Positions 44,407 to 52,377 of a stretch of DNA of 64,000 bases are shown here, one piece after another (position 1 is the stretch's first letter; each line of letters starts with the position of its first letter). The position numbers were made by a program, and so were the translations under genes. Source of the stretch: Bacteroidales bacterium UBA1180 (lineage in GTDB: Bacteria; Bacteroidota; Bacteroidia; Bacteroidales; Paludibacteraceae); NCBI GenBank assembly GCA_002310195.1, contig DBYS01000001.1:50945-114944 (forward strand). Reading direction: 5' to 3'. The notes under the pieces were generated by a model that was not told the origin of the DNA, made no database searches, and saw nothing but the letters and a program-made list of their open reading frames with translations.

Positions 44407-46029
44407 TTAGCGGCACGGATTGCCTAACAGGTCGTAGTACATGCCGTTATGCTCGATCAGGATCTTGCCGTCGCGCATCACTTTGCGGCTTGCGGGTGCA
44501 GCCGGTTGTTTGATATCATCCACATCCAGCAGGATCGTCTCGCCTCCGCCGTTGACCTTGAAGGATATCAGTCCGCCATTCTCCGCTATATCCGTTACCT
44601 GATATTCAGCGAGCTTGGTGAAGGATGTCGAACCGGCCGGATAGGCGTCGCCCTGCTTGCCGAAATAGCCGTTGTCATAATCATCCTCGTTGTACGCCGG
44701 TGCCGAACCGTCAGCCTCCATTATATCCACCCCCATAGCGGCTTTGGTGTTGTTGACGGTGTTGCCGTCCCACTTGTTCTGACTGTATGTGATCTTCGTC
44801 ACGAGCAGACCGTGTCCCGGCAGGTGGGCATCCCAACCTTTCTTCTGACGGTTCTCAAGCATGTAGAACGTTGTCGGATTCGGGTCGGTACCAACGAGGT
44901 TATGCTTGCCTGTAGCAGTGAGCAGAGCGGCGGTATTTACGTCATTCAGTGCCGGCAACTCGATGTTGCATGCCTGATTGACCACCACGGGTTTGAGCCA
45001 ACCCATGAAGAACCGCTCATAGGCCGAGTAGTGCGGAGGCGTATTGCCTTCGTTGTTGTACGGTCCGTAATCGAGTATATCCCACGCACCCATGGTCTTG
45101 TGCGTGGCGTTGTTGGTGGAGTACAGATCGGGTAATCCGAGCACGTGCGAAAACTCGTGGCAGAACGTGCCTATACCGTCATGCTGACGGCTGTAATAGT
45201 CAATCTCGTTCGAGCAGGCGTAGTTGTCCACGGTCTTTTTATCCACCGTACAGCTCACGTGCGATGCCGAGAGCCAGTAGTTGTGCGGCCATACATAATC
45301 CTCGCCTGCACCGTCCGCCTCGCCGTAACCGGCATAGATAACGTACACAAAATCGACGTAACCGTCGCCGTTGTTGTCATATATACTGAAGTCCACCTCA
45401 TCATCCACCAGTTCGCAAGCCTCCTTGATCATCTGTTCGGGGTTCTTGTCATCGCCATTGCTGCTGTTGCCGCCGTAGTACGAGTACTTCTGCGACAGGG
45501 TCACCGGCCCTACTACATCAAACACAGGGTTGTACTGTCCGCACGAGGTATCGTGGAAGTACTGCCGTGCACTGCCTGTCGAGGTGACCTTCACGCTTCG
45601 GCCTGACCCGTCACGCACGGAGTACGACCGGCTGTAGTTCAGTCCGTTGATCATCGAATCCATCTCGGCTATCTGCGTCTTGAACGACAGGTTAGAGAAG
45701 TTCACAAGGATGATCAGTCCGCGCGGTGCAAGGTTGAGGGTCGAACCTTTCTGTTCGCGCACTACACGCCGCGGGCTGCTGTTACGCCGAGCCTGCAACT
45801 CTTCGTCCGAAGGCATAGCTATTGCGCGATAGAACCCGTCGGCATCACGCTCCAGCATCTTGCCGTCGACTGTTGTGTAATAATGGTAATCCGCATTGCC
45901 GTGCAGGAAGGCAGTGATCTGCGTTCCGTCAGGCTGCGTAACGGTCATTGCCCCCCGGCGCGCAGGTTTGGCAGAGAGGCTCAAACTGATGGCACATAGT
46001 ACCAGTAGTGAAAATATTATTCGTTTCAT
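44407..46029 (-). CDS. Secreted M6-family metalloprotease with pro-domain
   Basis: 540 residues. Signal peptide to about 20; residues 27-72 form the N-terminal pro-domain (TQPDGTQITAFLHGNADYHY, then YTTVDG). The catalytic domain has the zinc motif HEFSHVLGLPDLY (HExxH at 291-295) and upstream YDNNGDGYVDFVYV, a likely Ca-binding loop. The C-terminus VMRDGKILIEHNGMYYDLLG is a short tail common on secreted Bacteroidales proteins. M6 enzymes cleave extracellular proteins (InhA group). A related M6 gene precedes it by 16 bases. Confidence 0.92.
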   Translation of the reverse strand: MKRIIFSLLVLCAISLSLSAKPARRGAMTVTQPDGTQITAFLHGNADYHYYTTVDGKMLERDADGFYRAIAMPSDEELQARRNSSPRRVVREQKGSTLNLAPRGLIILVNFSNLSFKTQIAEMDSMINGLNYSRSYSVRDGSGRSVKVTSTGSARQYFHDTSCGQYNPVFDVVGPVTLSQKYSYYGGNSSNGDDKNPEQMIKEACELVDDEVDFSIYDNNGDGYVDFVYVIYAGYGEADGAGEDYVWPHNYWLSASHVSCTVDKKTVDNYACSNEIDYYSRQHDGIGTFCHEFSHVLGLPDLYSTNNATHKTMGAWDILDYGPYNNEGNTPPHYSAYERFFMGWLKPVVVNQACNIELPALNDVNTAALLTATGKHNLVGTDPNPTTFYMLENRQKKGWDAHLPGHGLLVTKITYSQNKWDGNTVNNTKAAMGVDIMEADGSAPAYNEDDYDNGYFGKQGDAYPAGSTSFTKLAEYQVTDIAENGGLISFKVNGGGETILLDVDDIKQPAAPASRKVMRDGKILIEHNGMYYDLLGNPCR

Positions 46030-46031
46030 CA

Positions 46032-46052
46032 GGATTGATAGTTGATTAGTCG
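46032..46052 (-). repeat. Degenerate heptamers in the M6-M6 spacer
   Basis: Plus strand units GGATTGA, TAGTTGA and TTAGTCG fill the 16-base spacer and the last codons of the preceding gene. Similar heptamer leaders occur ahead of tsf and the exonuclease gene. Confidence 0.45.
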
Positions 46053-47548
46053 TCTTGTTTTATTCCGTAGATGGAATAGGTGTGCCCGCCGGAGTGGATC
46101 AGCAGTTGTCCGTTGCGGACAGTCTTGTACGCTCGTTTCATCTCCACCACTGGCAGCACATCGGGCGTATGTACCGTGTCGGTATCCGGTGGCAGACCAC
46201 CGCGGTATGCGAAGCGTATCACGCCGTCCGACATCGTGATGTCCGTGATGTCATGGTCGGGTATGCCGTGATAGGATGTGGCACCGGTGGGAAAGAGATC
46301 GCCGGGTTTGCCGAAGTAGCCGTTATTCGTATTCTTGGAGTTATATACGGGTGTCAGTCCGTCGGCTTCAATTAGATCCACTCCCATGGCGTTCGCGTCG
46401 TTGTTGACGGTGTTGCCCATCCATTTGGCAAGGCTGAAGCTGATACGCGTGAGCAGCAGGCCGTTGCCGGGTATGCCTATATCCCAGCCGGTGCGCAGCC
46501 TGTTCTCCAGCATATAGAACACCGCAGTATCCGGGCGCAGACCGTCCATGTTGTGGGTATCGTTCTCCGATATGAGGTAAGCCTGATTGCTTGCACCTAT
46601 GTACTCGAGCGTCAGGGTATCCGGCTCGGTGATCAGTGTAGGCGTGAGCCAACCCATATAGAATCGCTCGTAGGCCGACAGCGATGGAGGCGTGTGTGTG
46701 TCGTTGTTGTACAATCCGTAGCACATCACATCCCAGTCGCCCAACACCTTGTGGATAGCATTGTTATCGGTTGTGTACAGGTCGGGCAATCCCAAGGCGT
46801 GACCAAACTCATGGCAGGCCGTGCCTATGCCTGCGGGAACCTTCTTGTCGGCTGTCGTAGAGTAGGCATCCAGTTCGTTGCTGTACTCACAGGCAGAGAT
46901 ATACTTGCCGTCGAAGTACCGCGGACTGGCCGTAGTGCTTACGCTCCAATATGCCGGCCATACGAGGTCGTTCCACGTAGGGATAAGGCTTTTGGCGTAT
47001 GTGCTCGCTTTGTCGTTCGCGCCGAAACCGGCGTAGTAGATATATACCAGATCCACGAACCCGTCGTTATTGGAGTCGTAGAGCGAGAAGTCCACACTTT
47101 CATCCACCAGCGAACAGGCCTCGCATACCATATTGCTGATATTGGCCCGCGAATCATTGCCCGCACCGTAATCGGCATAGCCTTTCGACAGGGTGACCGG
47201 ACCTACCACGTCAAACCGCGGATTGTATGCGCCGTTGGATTGGTCGTAATAGTACTGGCGCAAACTGCCTGTTGCGCCGTCTTTGTTCCAGTTCAGTCCG
47301 TTGAACATCGAGTCAACGTCTGCCTGGGGCGTAGTGAACGGGAAGTCCGAAAAACTGACCGTGATAAGCAATATGCGCGGTATGATCACCCGTTGTCCCA
47401 CAGCCTGCTGTGCCGCAGGAGCACGGTTCACTCTCCGTGCTTCACGCATGGCTTGCCACTCATCCCAGCGTGACAGGTCACGCGGCGGAACGAGTGCCAT
47501 TGTGCCCAGTGAGCACAGCAGGAGCAGTATGGTCAGGATTCGGCGCAT
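46046..47548 (-). CDS. Secreted M6-family metalloprotease lacking a pro-domain
   Basis: 500 residues. The signal peptide (MRRILTILLLLCSLGTMA) is followed within 35 residues by the catalytic domain (IIPRILLITVSFSDFPF), with no match to the TTVDG-type pro-domain. Zinc motif HEFGHALGLPDLY (246-258), Ca-loop-like YDSNNDGFVDLVYI and the short tail VRNGQLLIHSGGHTYSIYG are present. The pro-domain is instead encoded by the small gene directly upstream, whose TAA is separated from this ATG by one base. The two M6 proteins are clear paralogues (for example both have YNPxFDVVGPVTLS). Confidence 0.9.
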   Translation of the reverse strand: MRRILTILLLLCSLGTMALVPPRDLSRWDEWQAMREARRVNRAPAAQQAVGQRVIIPRILLITVSFSDFPFTTPQADVDSMFNGLNWNKDGATGSLRQYYYDQSNGAYNPRFDVVGPVTLSKGYADYGAGNDSRANISNMVCEACSLVDESVDFSLYDSNNDGFVDLVYIYYAGFGANDKASTYAKSLIPTWNDLVWPAYWSVSTTASPRYFDGKYISACEYSNELDAYSTTADKKVPAGIGTACHEFGHALGLPDLYTTDNNAIHKVLGDWDVMCYGLYNNDTHTPPSLSAYERFYMGWLTPTLITEPDTLTLEYIGASNQAYLISENDTHNMDGLRPDTAVFYMLENRLRTGWDIGIPGNGLLLTRISFSLAKWMGNTVNNDANAMGVDLIEADGLTPVYNSKNTNNGYFGKPGDLFPTGATSYHGIPDHDITDITMSDGVIRFAYRGGLPPDTDTVHTPDVLPVVEMKRAYKTVRNGQLLIHSGGHTYSIYGIKQDD

Positions 47549-47549
47549 C

Positions 47550-47921
47550 TTATTCGTCTTTCATCTTCTGTATGCCATGCTTGGTGAGCCAGCGTTGCTC
47601 ACATTTGCCGCGCTTGGCTGCATCATGTGCCGTGCGGCAGGTAGGCACAGCCACCTGACGTTTCTCGCCGTCAATCTTTTTCGTTTTGAGTTTGCAGTAG
47701 CAGATCTTGCCGTTGTCTTTCTCCTTTACTTCCCATCCGTCAACGGTCATCATGAAGTGTCGGTGCTCGTCACCGCGAAGGAAGACGTGCAGCGTGTCGC
47801 CGTTAGGCTGAACGCGTTCGATCACTCCCGGATATGCCGGCACGCGGGCCGGACGCTGTGCCTGTGCGCCAAGCGTTGTGGCAGCCAGGGCAAACAGTAT
47901 AAATAGCAGTTTTTTCATCAT
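47550..47921 (-). CDS. Freestanding M6 pro-domain-like secreted protein
   Basis: 123 residues with a signal peptide (MMKKLLFILFALAATTLGAQ). Residues 30-78 align with the pro-domain of the 540-residue M6 protease two genes on: VQPNGDTLHVFLRGDEHRHF then MMTVDG, against TQPDGTQITAFLHGNADYHY then YTTVDG. After it comes a segment with AHDAAKRGKCEQRWL, which also follows such domains in other M6 proteins, and a basic tail; no catalytic domain is present. It ends one base before the pro-domain-less M6 gene and in a different frame, and both have their own signal peptide. It may act in trans as a chaperone or inhibitor of that protease, as the Spi protein does for SpeB; that is inference. Confidence 0.8.
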   Translation of the reverse strand: MMKKLLFILFALAATTLGAQAQRPARVPAYPGVIERVQPNGDTLHVFLRGDEHRHFMMTVDGWEVKEKDNGKICYCKLKTKKIDGEKRQVAVPTCRTAHDAAKRGKCEQRWLTKHGIQKMKDE

Positions 47922-47927
47922 ATAGGG

Positions 47928-48689
47928 TTATTTGTGTACTTTGCGTATCTGTTGGTAGAGTTGCGAGGCGAACACAAACCGGTTCAGCGCCTCGTTGTCG
48001 GAGTGGAAGATATCGTGGCGCGAGCCTTGCCACTCCTTGATGCCGTTCTTGAGGAAGATGATGTTGTCACCTACCTCCATGATCGAGTTCATGTCGTGGG
48101 TGTTCACCACGGTGCAGATGTTGTACTCCTGCGTGATGTCCTGTATGAGCTGGTCGATCACGAGCGATGTTTGCGGATCGAGACCCGAGTTCGGTTCGTC
48201 GCAGAACAGGTACTTCGGGTTCAATGCTATGGCACGTGCTATAGCTACACGCTTCTGCATACCGCCGGAGATCTCCGCAGGCATCAGCGTCAGGGCATGT
48301 TCGGCTATCTGTACGCGCTGAAGGCAGAACCGTGCCCGTGCGTCCATCTCGTCCTTGCTCATTGCGCCGAACATCTGCAGCGGGAACAATACGTTCTCCA
48401 GCACAGTCATTGAGTCAAACAGCGCCGAGCCCTGAAACAGCACGCCCACCTCGCGGTGCAATGCACGCACTTCTTTCTCCTTCATCTCCGGCAGGTTCCG
48501 CCCGTCGTACTCGATACGGCCGGAGGTGATCTGATGGATACCGATCAGCGATTTGAGCAGCACGGTCTTGCCGCTACCCGACTGACCGATAATCATGTTC
48601 ACCTTGCCGTCCTCAAACGTAGCACTGATATGATCCAGCACCGTGATGCCGTCCTCAAACGTCTTAACTATGTCTATAGCCTGAATCAT
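47928..48689 (-). CDS. mlaF: MlaF-like ABC transporter ATPase
   Basis: 253 residues. Walker A GQSGSGKTVLL (about 36-46), signature SGGMQKRVAIARAI with the MlaF-typical GGMxKRV, and Walker B YLFCDEPNSGLDP. The group drives phospholipid traffic between the membranes with MlaE and an MCE protein (MlaD). It overlaps mlaE by four bases. No MCE-domain gene follows; the next gene is the M6 pro-domain protein 6 bases on. Confidence 0.9.
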   Translation of the reverse strand: MIQAIDIVKTFEDGITVLDHISATFEDGKVNMIIGQSGSGKTVLLKSLIGIHQITSGRIEYDGRNLPEMKEKEVRALHREVGVLFQGSALFDSMTVLENVLFPLQMFGAMSKDEMDARARFCLQRVQIAEHALTLMPAEISGGMQKRVAIARAIALNPKYLFCDEPNSGLDPQTSLVIDQLIQDITQEYNICTVVNTHDMNSIMEVGDNIIFLKNGIKEWQGSRHDIFHSDNEALNRFVFASQLYQQIRKVHK

Positions 48690-49417
48690 AGCAGCAATCG
48701 CGACAGTACGAGGTCCAACAGCAGGATGATGATGTTAGAGTTCACCACAGCGTTCGTCGAGGCTTTGCCGACCTCCAGTGCACCGCCGTGAACCATGTAT
48801 CCGTAGTACGCCGACAGCGAGGTGATCGTGTAGGCGAAGAACAGCGACTTGATGATTCCGTACCACACAAAGTACGGATTGAACGCATACTGCACGCCTA
48901 CCAGATAATCCGCCACGGTGATGATATCCGTGAATGCGCCTACTCCCCAACCGCCTAACAGACCGATCGCCGTTGACAGGATCACCAGCATAGGCATCAT
49001 TGTGATGAACGCCAGGATCTTCGGCAGTATGAGGTAGTTAGCCGAGTTCACACCCATGATCTCCATCGCATCGATCTGCTCGGTGATACGCATCGTCCCG
49101 ATCTCCGAAGCGATGTTCGAACCGACCTTGCCTGCCAGTATGAGGCAGAGGATGGTTGATGAGAACTCCAGCAGCAGGGTCTCGCGCGTCAGCAGACCGA
49201 CGATATATGTGGGCAGGAAAGGATTCTCGGTATTGATCTTGGCCTGGATAGTCAGGATAGCACCGATGAACAATGATATGACGATCACGATCGGCAGCGA
49301 TTGCAATCCTTGCTTCTCCAGTTCGCGGCTGTACTGGCGCCAGAACATTCGCGGCTGGTCAGGCCAGCGGAACACGCGGGCCATCAGTAGCCAATATTCA
49401 CCGAAATGCCTGATCAT
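48686..49417 (-). CDS. mlaE: MlaE-like ABC transporter permease
   Basis: 243 residues with five to six membrane helices. The conserved cytoplasmic loop reads LAGKVGSNIASEIGTMRITE and then QIDAMEIMGVNS, the EQxxAL-type motif of MlaE/YrbE proteins. It forms the inner-membrane core for lipid transport with MlaF. It starts one base after radA ends, so it is part of the same run of genes as dnaN. Confidence 0.92.
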   Translation of the reverse strand: MIRHFGEYWLLMARVFRWPDQPRMFWRQYSRELEKQGLQSLPIVIVISLFIGAILTIQAKINTENPFLPTYIVGLLTRETLLLEFSSTILCLILAGKVGSNIASEIGTMRITEQIDAMEIMGVNSANYLILPKILAFITMMPMLVILSTAIGLLGGWGVGAFTDIITVADYLVGVQYAFNPYFVWYGIIKSLFFAYTITSLSAYYGYMVHGGALEVGKASTNAVVNSNIIILLLDLVLSRLLL

Positions 49418-49418
49418 C

Positions 49419-50771
49419 TCAACTCTGTTTGAAGAGCAGGCGAACAGCGTCGGTCACTCTTGCCACTTCTATAACCTGAATACCTTTCACCGGCTGATGC
49501 TTCTGTCCGGCAGGGATGATGATCCTCGAGAACCCGAGTTTGCGCGCCTCGCCTATACGCTGGTCGATGCGGTTGACCGGACGGATCTCACCTGCCAGTC
49601 CCACCTCACCGGTCATGCAGCAGTCGGTCGGCAAGGCTATATCCATCGATGACGACAGTACTGCCACGAGCACTGCCAGATCGATCGCCGTGTCATTCAC
49701 GCGCAGACCGCCGGCTATATTGAGGAACACATCTTTCGTGAGCAGCTTGAAGCCTATCCGCTTCTCCAGCACAGCCAGCAGCATGTTCAGCCGGCGCGAA
49801 TCGAAACCTGTTGACGAGCGTTGCGGCGTGCCGTAAGCGGCCGATGAGGTCAGGGCTTGCACCTCGATCAGCAGCGGACGCACACCCTCGACAGCCACGG
49901 CGATCGATATGCCCGACAGGCCGTCACGGTTCGAACTCAATAGCAGTTCCGAAGGGTTGGTTACCTCACGCAAACCGTCATGCTGCATCTCGTAGATGCC
50001 GATCTCCGATGTCGAACCGAAGCGGTTCTTCTGTGCACGCAGTACCCGGTACATGTAATGTTGGTCACCCTCGAACTGCAGTACTGTATCCACTATATGC
50101 TCCAGCACTTTCGGTCCGGCCAGGGCGCCGTCCTTCGTAATGTGTCCTACGATGATGAACGGCGTGTTCGTCTCTTTGGCAAACTGCAGTATCCGCGCCG
50201 CGCACTCACGCACCTGCGACAGCGAACCGATGGTCGCCTCTATCGCTTCCGTGCCGATGGTCTGGATCGAGTCCACTACAACTATATCGGGTTTGAGCGT
50301 CTTGGCGTGCTCCAGGATCTTCTCCAGCGATGTCTCCGCTACGATGTACAGGTTCTCCGGTGTGCCGGCTATACGTTCCGAGCGGAGCTTTATCTGCTTC
50401 ACCGACTCCTCGCCGCTGGCGTAGAGCGTCGTGGTCTTGCCGAGTTGCATGAGCACCTGCAGCGCCAGGGTCGATTTGCCTATACCGGGTTCGCCGCCCA
50501 GCAGCACCAGTGATCCGGGCACCAGTCCGCCGCCCAGCACACGGTTCAGTTCGGCGCTGTGCATATCGATGCGCTGGTCGTCCTGCACACTGACATCCTG
50601 CAGCTTCTGCACCTGCGAACCGCTGCGCGAACGCACGCCCTTGGCCGGAGCAGCCGACTGCAGCACCTCCTCAACCATCGTGCCCCACTCGCCGCATACG
50701 GGACAACGGCCTAACATCTGCGATGACCGTGCACCGCAGCTCGAACAGGTATATGTTACCGTAGCTTTCAT
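49419..50771 (-). CDS. radA: DNA repair protein RadA
   Basis: Start chosen at ATG 50769-50771, which overlaps the rnz stop (ATGA); 450 residues. A zinc finger (CSSCG...CPVCG) lies at the N-terminus, then Walker A GEPGIGKST, the RadA motif KNRFGSTSEIG and a C-terminal Lon-like domain ending near SRIIIPAG. RadA is a DnaB-like helicase for branch migration in recombination. Upstream in-frame codons to 50789 lie inside rnz and are less likely. Confidence 0.95.
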   Translation of the reverse strand: MKATVTYTCSSCGARSSQMLGRCPVCGEWGTMVEEVLQSAAPAKGVRSRSGSQVQKLQDVSVQDDQRIDMHSAELNRVLGGGLVPGSLVLLGGEPGIGKSTLALQVLMQLGKTTTLYASGEESVKQIKLRSERIAGTPENLYIVAETSLEKILEHAKTLKPDIVVVDSIQTIGTEAIEATIGSLSQVRECAARILQFAKETNTPFIIVGHITKDGALAGPKVLEHIVDTVLQFEGDQHYMYRVLRAQKNRFGSTSEIGIYEMQHDGLREVTNPSELLLSSNRDGLSGISIAVAVEGVRPLLIEVQALTSSAAYGTPQRSSTGFDSRRLNMLLAVLEKRIGFKLLTKDVFLNIAGGLRVNDTAIDLAVLVAVLSSSMDIALPTDCCMTGEVGLAGEIRPVNRIDQRIGEARKLGFSRIIIPAGQKHQPVKGIQVIEVARVTDAVRLLFKQS

Positions 50772-51550
50772 ATCGTATAGGTGTGGCACTCTTGGGCAAG
50801 AACGGTGTTCTCGAATATAGGTTTCGCCTCGTCGAGGTACTCCTGATGATTATCCACCCGTGCGGAGTAGTGTCCGATGATCAGTTGTCCCACATGCGCT
50901 TTCTGCGCTATGGTTGCAGCCTCAGCGGCAGTGGAGTGCATTGTGCCGGCACAGCGGTCAACGTAGCGCTGGAGGTACGTCGCCTCGTGATACAGGGTCT
51001 GCACACCCTCGATGAGCGGGATGACCGATTCGGTGTAGCGTGTGTCGGAGCAGTAGGCATACCGTTTCACCGGTTCGCTGTCGCGGTGATGCTCCGTGAA
51101 CAGGAACCCGCAGGTGGGCACTTTGTGCTTGAGCGGGATCGTTGTTACGGTGATCGTCCTGTCCTCAAATATCACCTCGCTCTTGCGCGGGTTGATGACG
51201 TGGAAGATCAGCTCGTACGACATACCCTGACAATGGTAGTCTAACAGCGGCTGCAATAGCTCCTGCAAGCCTGACGGCGAGTAGATATGCAGCGGCTGCG
51301 TGCGGCCTATCATGTCGAAGGTCGATATCAGTCCGATCAGCCCGAAGCAGTGATCACCGTGCAGGTGGGAGATGAACAGGTTGTACAGCCGAGCCGTACG
51401 CAGTGCCATCCGGCGGAACCAGATCTGGCTGCCTTCGCCGCAATCGATCATGAACGACTTGTCACACAGCTCCAGCACCTGACAGGCAGGTGAGTTCTGG
51501 AACGTGGGCAGGGCGCTGCCGCAACCTAATATGTGCAGTTCGTTGTTCAT
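50768..51550 (-). CDS. rnz: Ribonuclease Z, shortened form
   Basis: 260 residues, whereas Bacteroides homologues have about 304. The metallo-beta-lactamase motif HLHGDH is present near residue 64, with LGCGSALPT at the N-terminus, AYCSDT and HEATY further on and IGHYSAR for the last His. The lost part falls between GFLFTEHH and the KRYAYCSDT segment, where longer forms carry an insert of about 40 residues. RNase Z trims tRNA 3' ends. Four-base overlaps on both sides tie it to radA and the exonuclease gene. Confidence 0.9.
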   Translation of the reverse strand: MNNELHILGCGSALPTFQNSPACQVLELCDKSFMIDCGEGSQIWFRRMALRTARLYNLFISHLHGDHCFGLIGLISTFDMIGRTQPLHIYSPSGLQELLQPLLDYHCQGMSYELIFHVINPRKSEVIFEDRTITVTTIPLKHKVPTCGFLFTEHHRDSEPVKRYAYCSDTRYTESVIPLIEGVQTLYHEATYLQRYVDRCAGTMHSTAAEAATIAQKAHVGQLIIGHYSARVDNHQEYLDEAKPIFENTVLAQECHTYTI

Positions 51551-52356
51551 CCTCTTGCAGCGAGGCGTTGTTGGAGTTTGATCTGTGATATGATGTTCTT
51601 GGTGTACTGCGGGAAGTCGCCTTGCATGATCCAGCCGTAGTAGCCGGAGTCTTTGACAAGCACCTCGCTCACAGGCGTATCTTTGTACTTGCCAAAGGCA
51701 AACACTATCTCGCCTTTGGCGTTGTACGCCAGTTTGCCGGCCAGGTCAGCCATCTTCTGCGAGGGTGCGGAGTACTGCGCCAGTCCGTCCACATCATTAG
51801 GCAGATCGGGATAGCGCTCGGTTTGTGCCATCAGCACCTCGTAGGTAGCCATCGTGTCGGCGTTTGCCGAGTGGGCGTCCGTCAGATCCTTGCCGCAGTA
51901 GAACGCGTAAGCGGCACTGAGCGTGCGCTGCTCCTTGCGCGCGAAGATCGTGAACACGTCAATCATCTTCCGTGCGCTGAAGTCGAACGACACACCGGCT
52001 CTCAAGAACTCCTCGGCCAGCAGAGGTATATCGAAGTGGTTGGAGTTGTAGCCGGCGATGTCCGCACCTTCGAACACTGCCGCCACATCCTTGGCTATCT
52101 CCGTGAAAGTCGGGCAGTCGCGCACATCGTCGTCGTAGATCCCGTGCACCTCCGATGCCTGCTCGGGTATGTGCATCGTCGTTTCCAGACCGAGGGCGTC
52201 GATCACCGTCGGACGCACACGCCAGGTCTTACCTTCCTTCGTGCCGTTCGGAAACACCTTGTAGTACGACAGCTCGACTACCCGGTCCTTGGCGATATTG
52301 ACGCCCGTCGTCTCCAAGTCAAAGAAGACGAGCGGGCGACTCAGTTGAATGTTCAT
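51547..52356 (-). CDS. DnaQ-like 3'-5' exonuclease
   Basis: 269 residues. The DEDDh motifs are visible: FFDLETTGV (Asp14, Glu16), GYNSNHFDIPLL and HSANADTMATYEVL with the catalytic His and Asp. The C-terminal third (from about residue 205) has GKLAYNAKGEIVFAFGKYKD and YYGWIMQGDFP, a small domain seen in Bacteroidetes exonucleases of this kind. It could act in proofreading or repair. It follows dnaN by 12 bases, a meaningful pairing because DnaQ-like enzymes work with the clamp. Confidence 0.88.
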   Translation of the reverse strand: MNIQLSRPLVFFDLETTGVNIAKDRVVELSYYKVFPNGTKEGKTWRVRPTVIDALGLETTMHIPEQASEVHGIYDDDVRDCPTFTEIAKDVAAVFEGADIAGYNSNHFDIPLLAEEFLRAGVSFDFSARKMIDVFTIFARKEQRTLSAAYAFYCGKDLTDAHSANADTMATYEVLMAQTERYPDLPNDVDGLAQYSAPSQKMADLAGKLAYNAKGEIVFAFGKYKDTPVSEVLVKDSGYYGWIMQGDFPQYTKNIISQIKLQQRLAARG

Positions 52357-52377
52357 GACTATTAGTAATTAGTCATT
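52357..52377 (-). repeat. Three heptamers spanning the dnaN stop
   Basis: Plus strand units GACTATT, AGTAATT and AGTCATT run from the exonuclease start codon back over the dnaN stop. They resemble the leader heptamers ahead of tsf. Confidence 0.55.
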
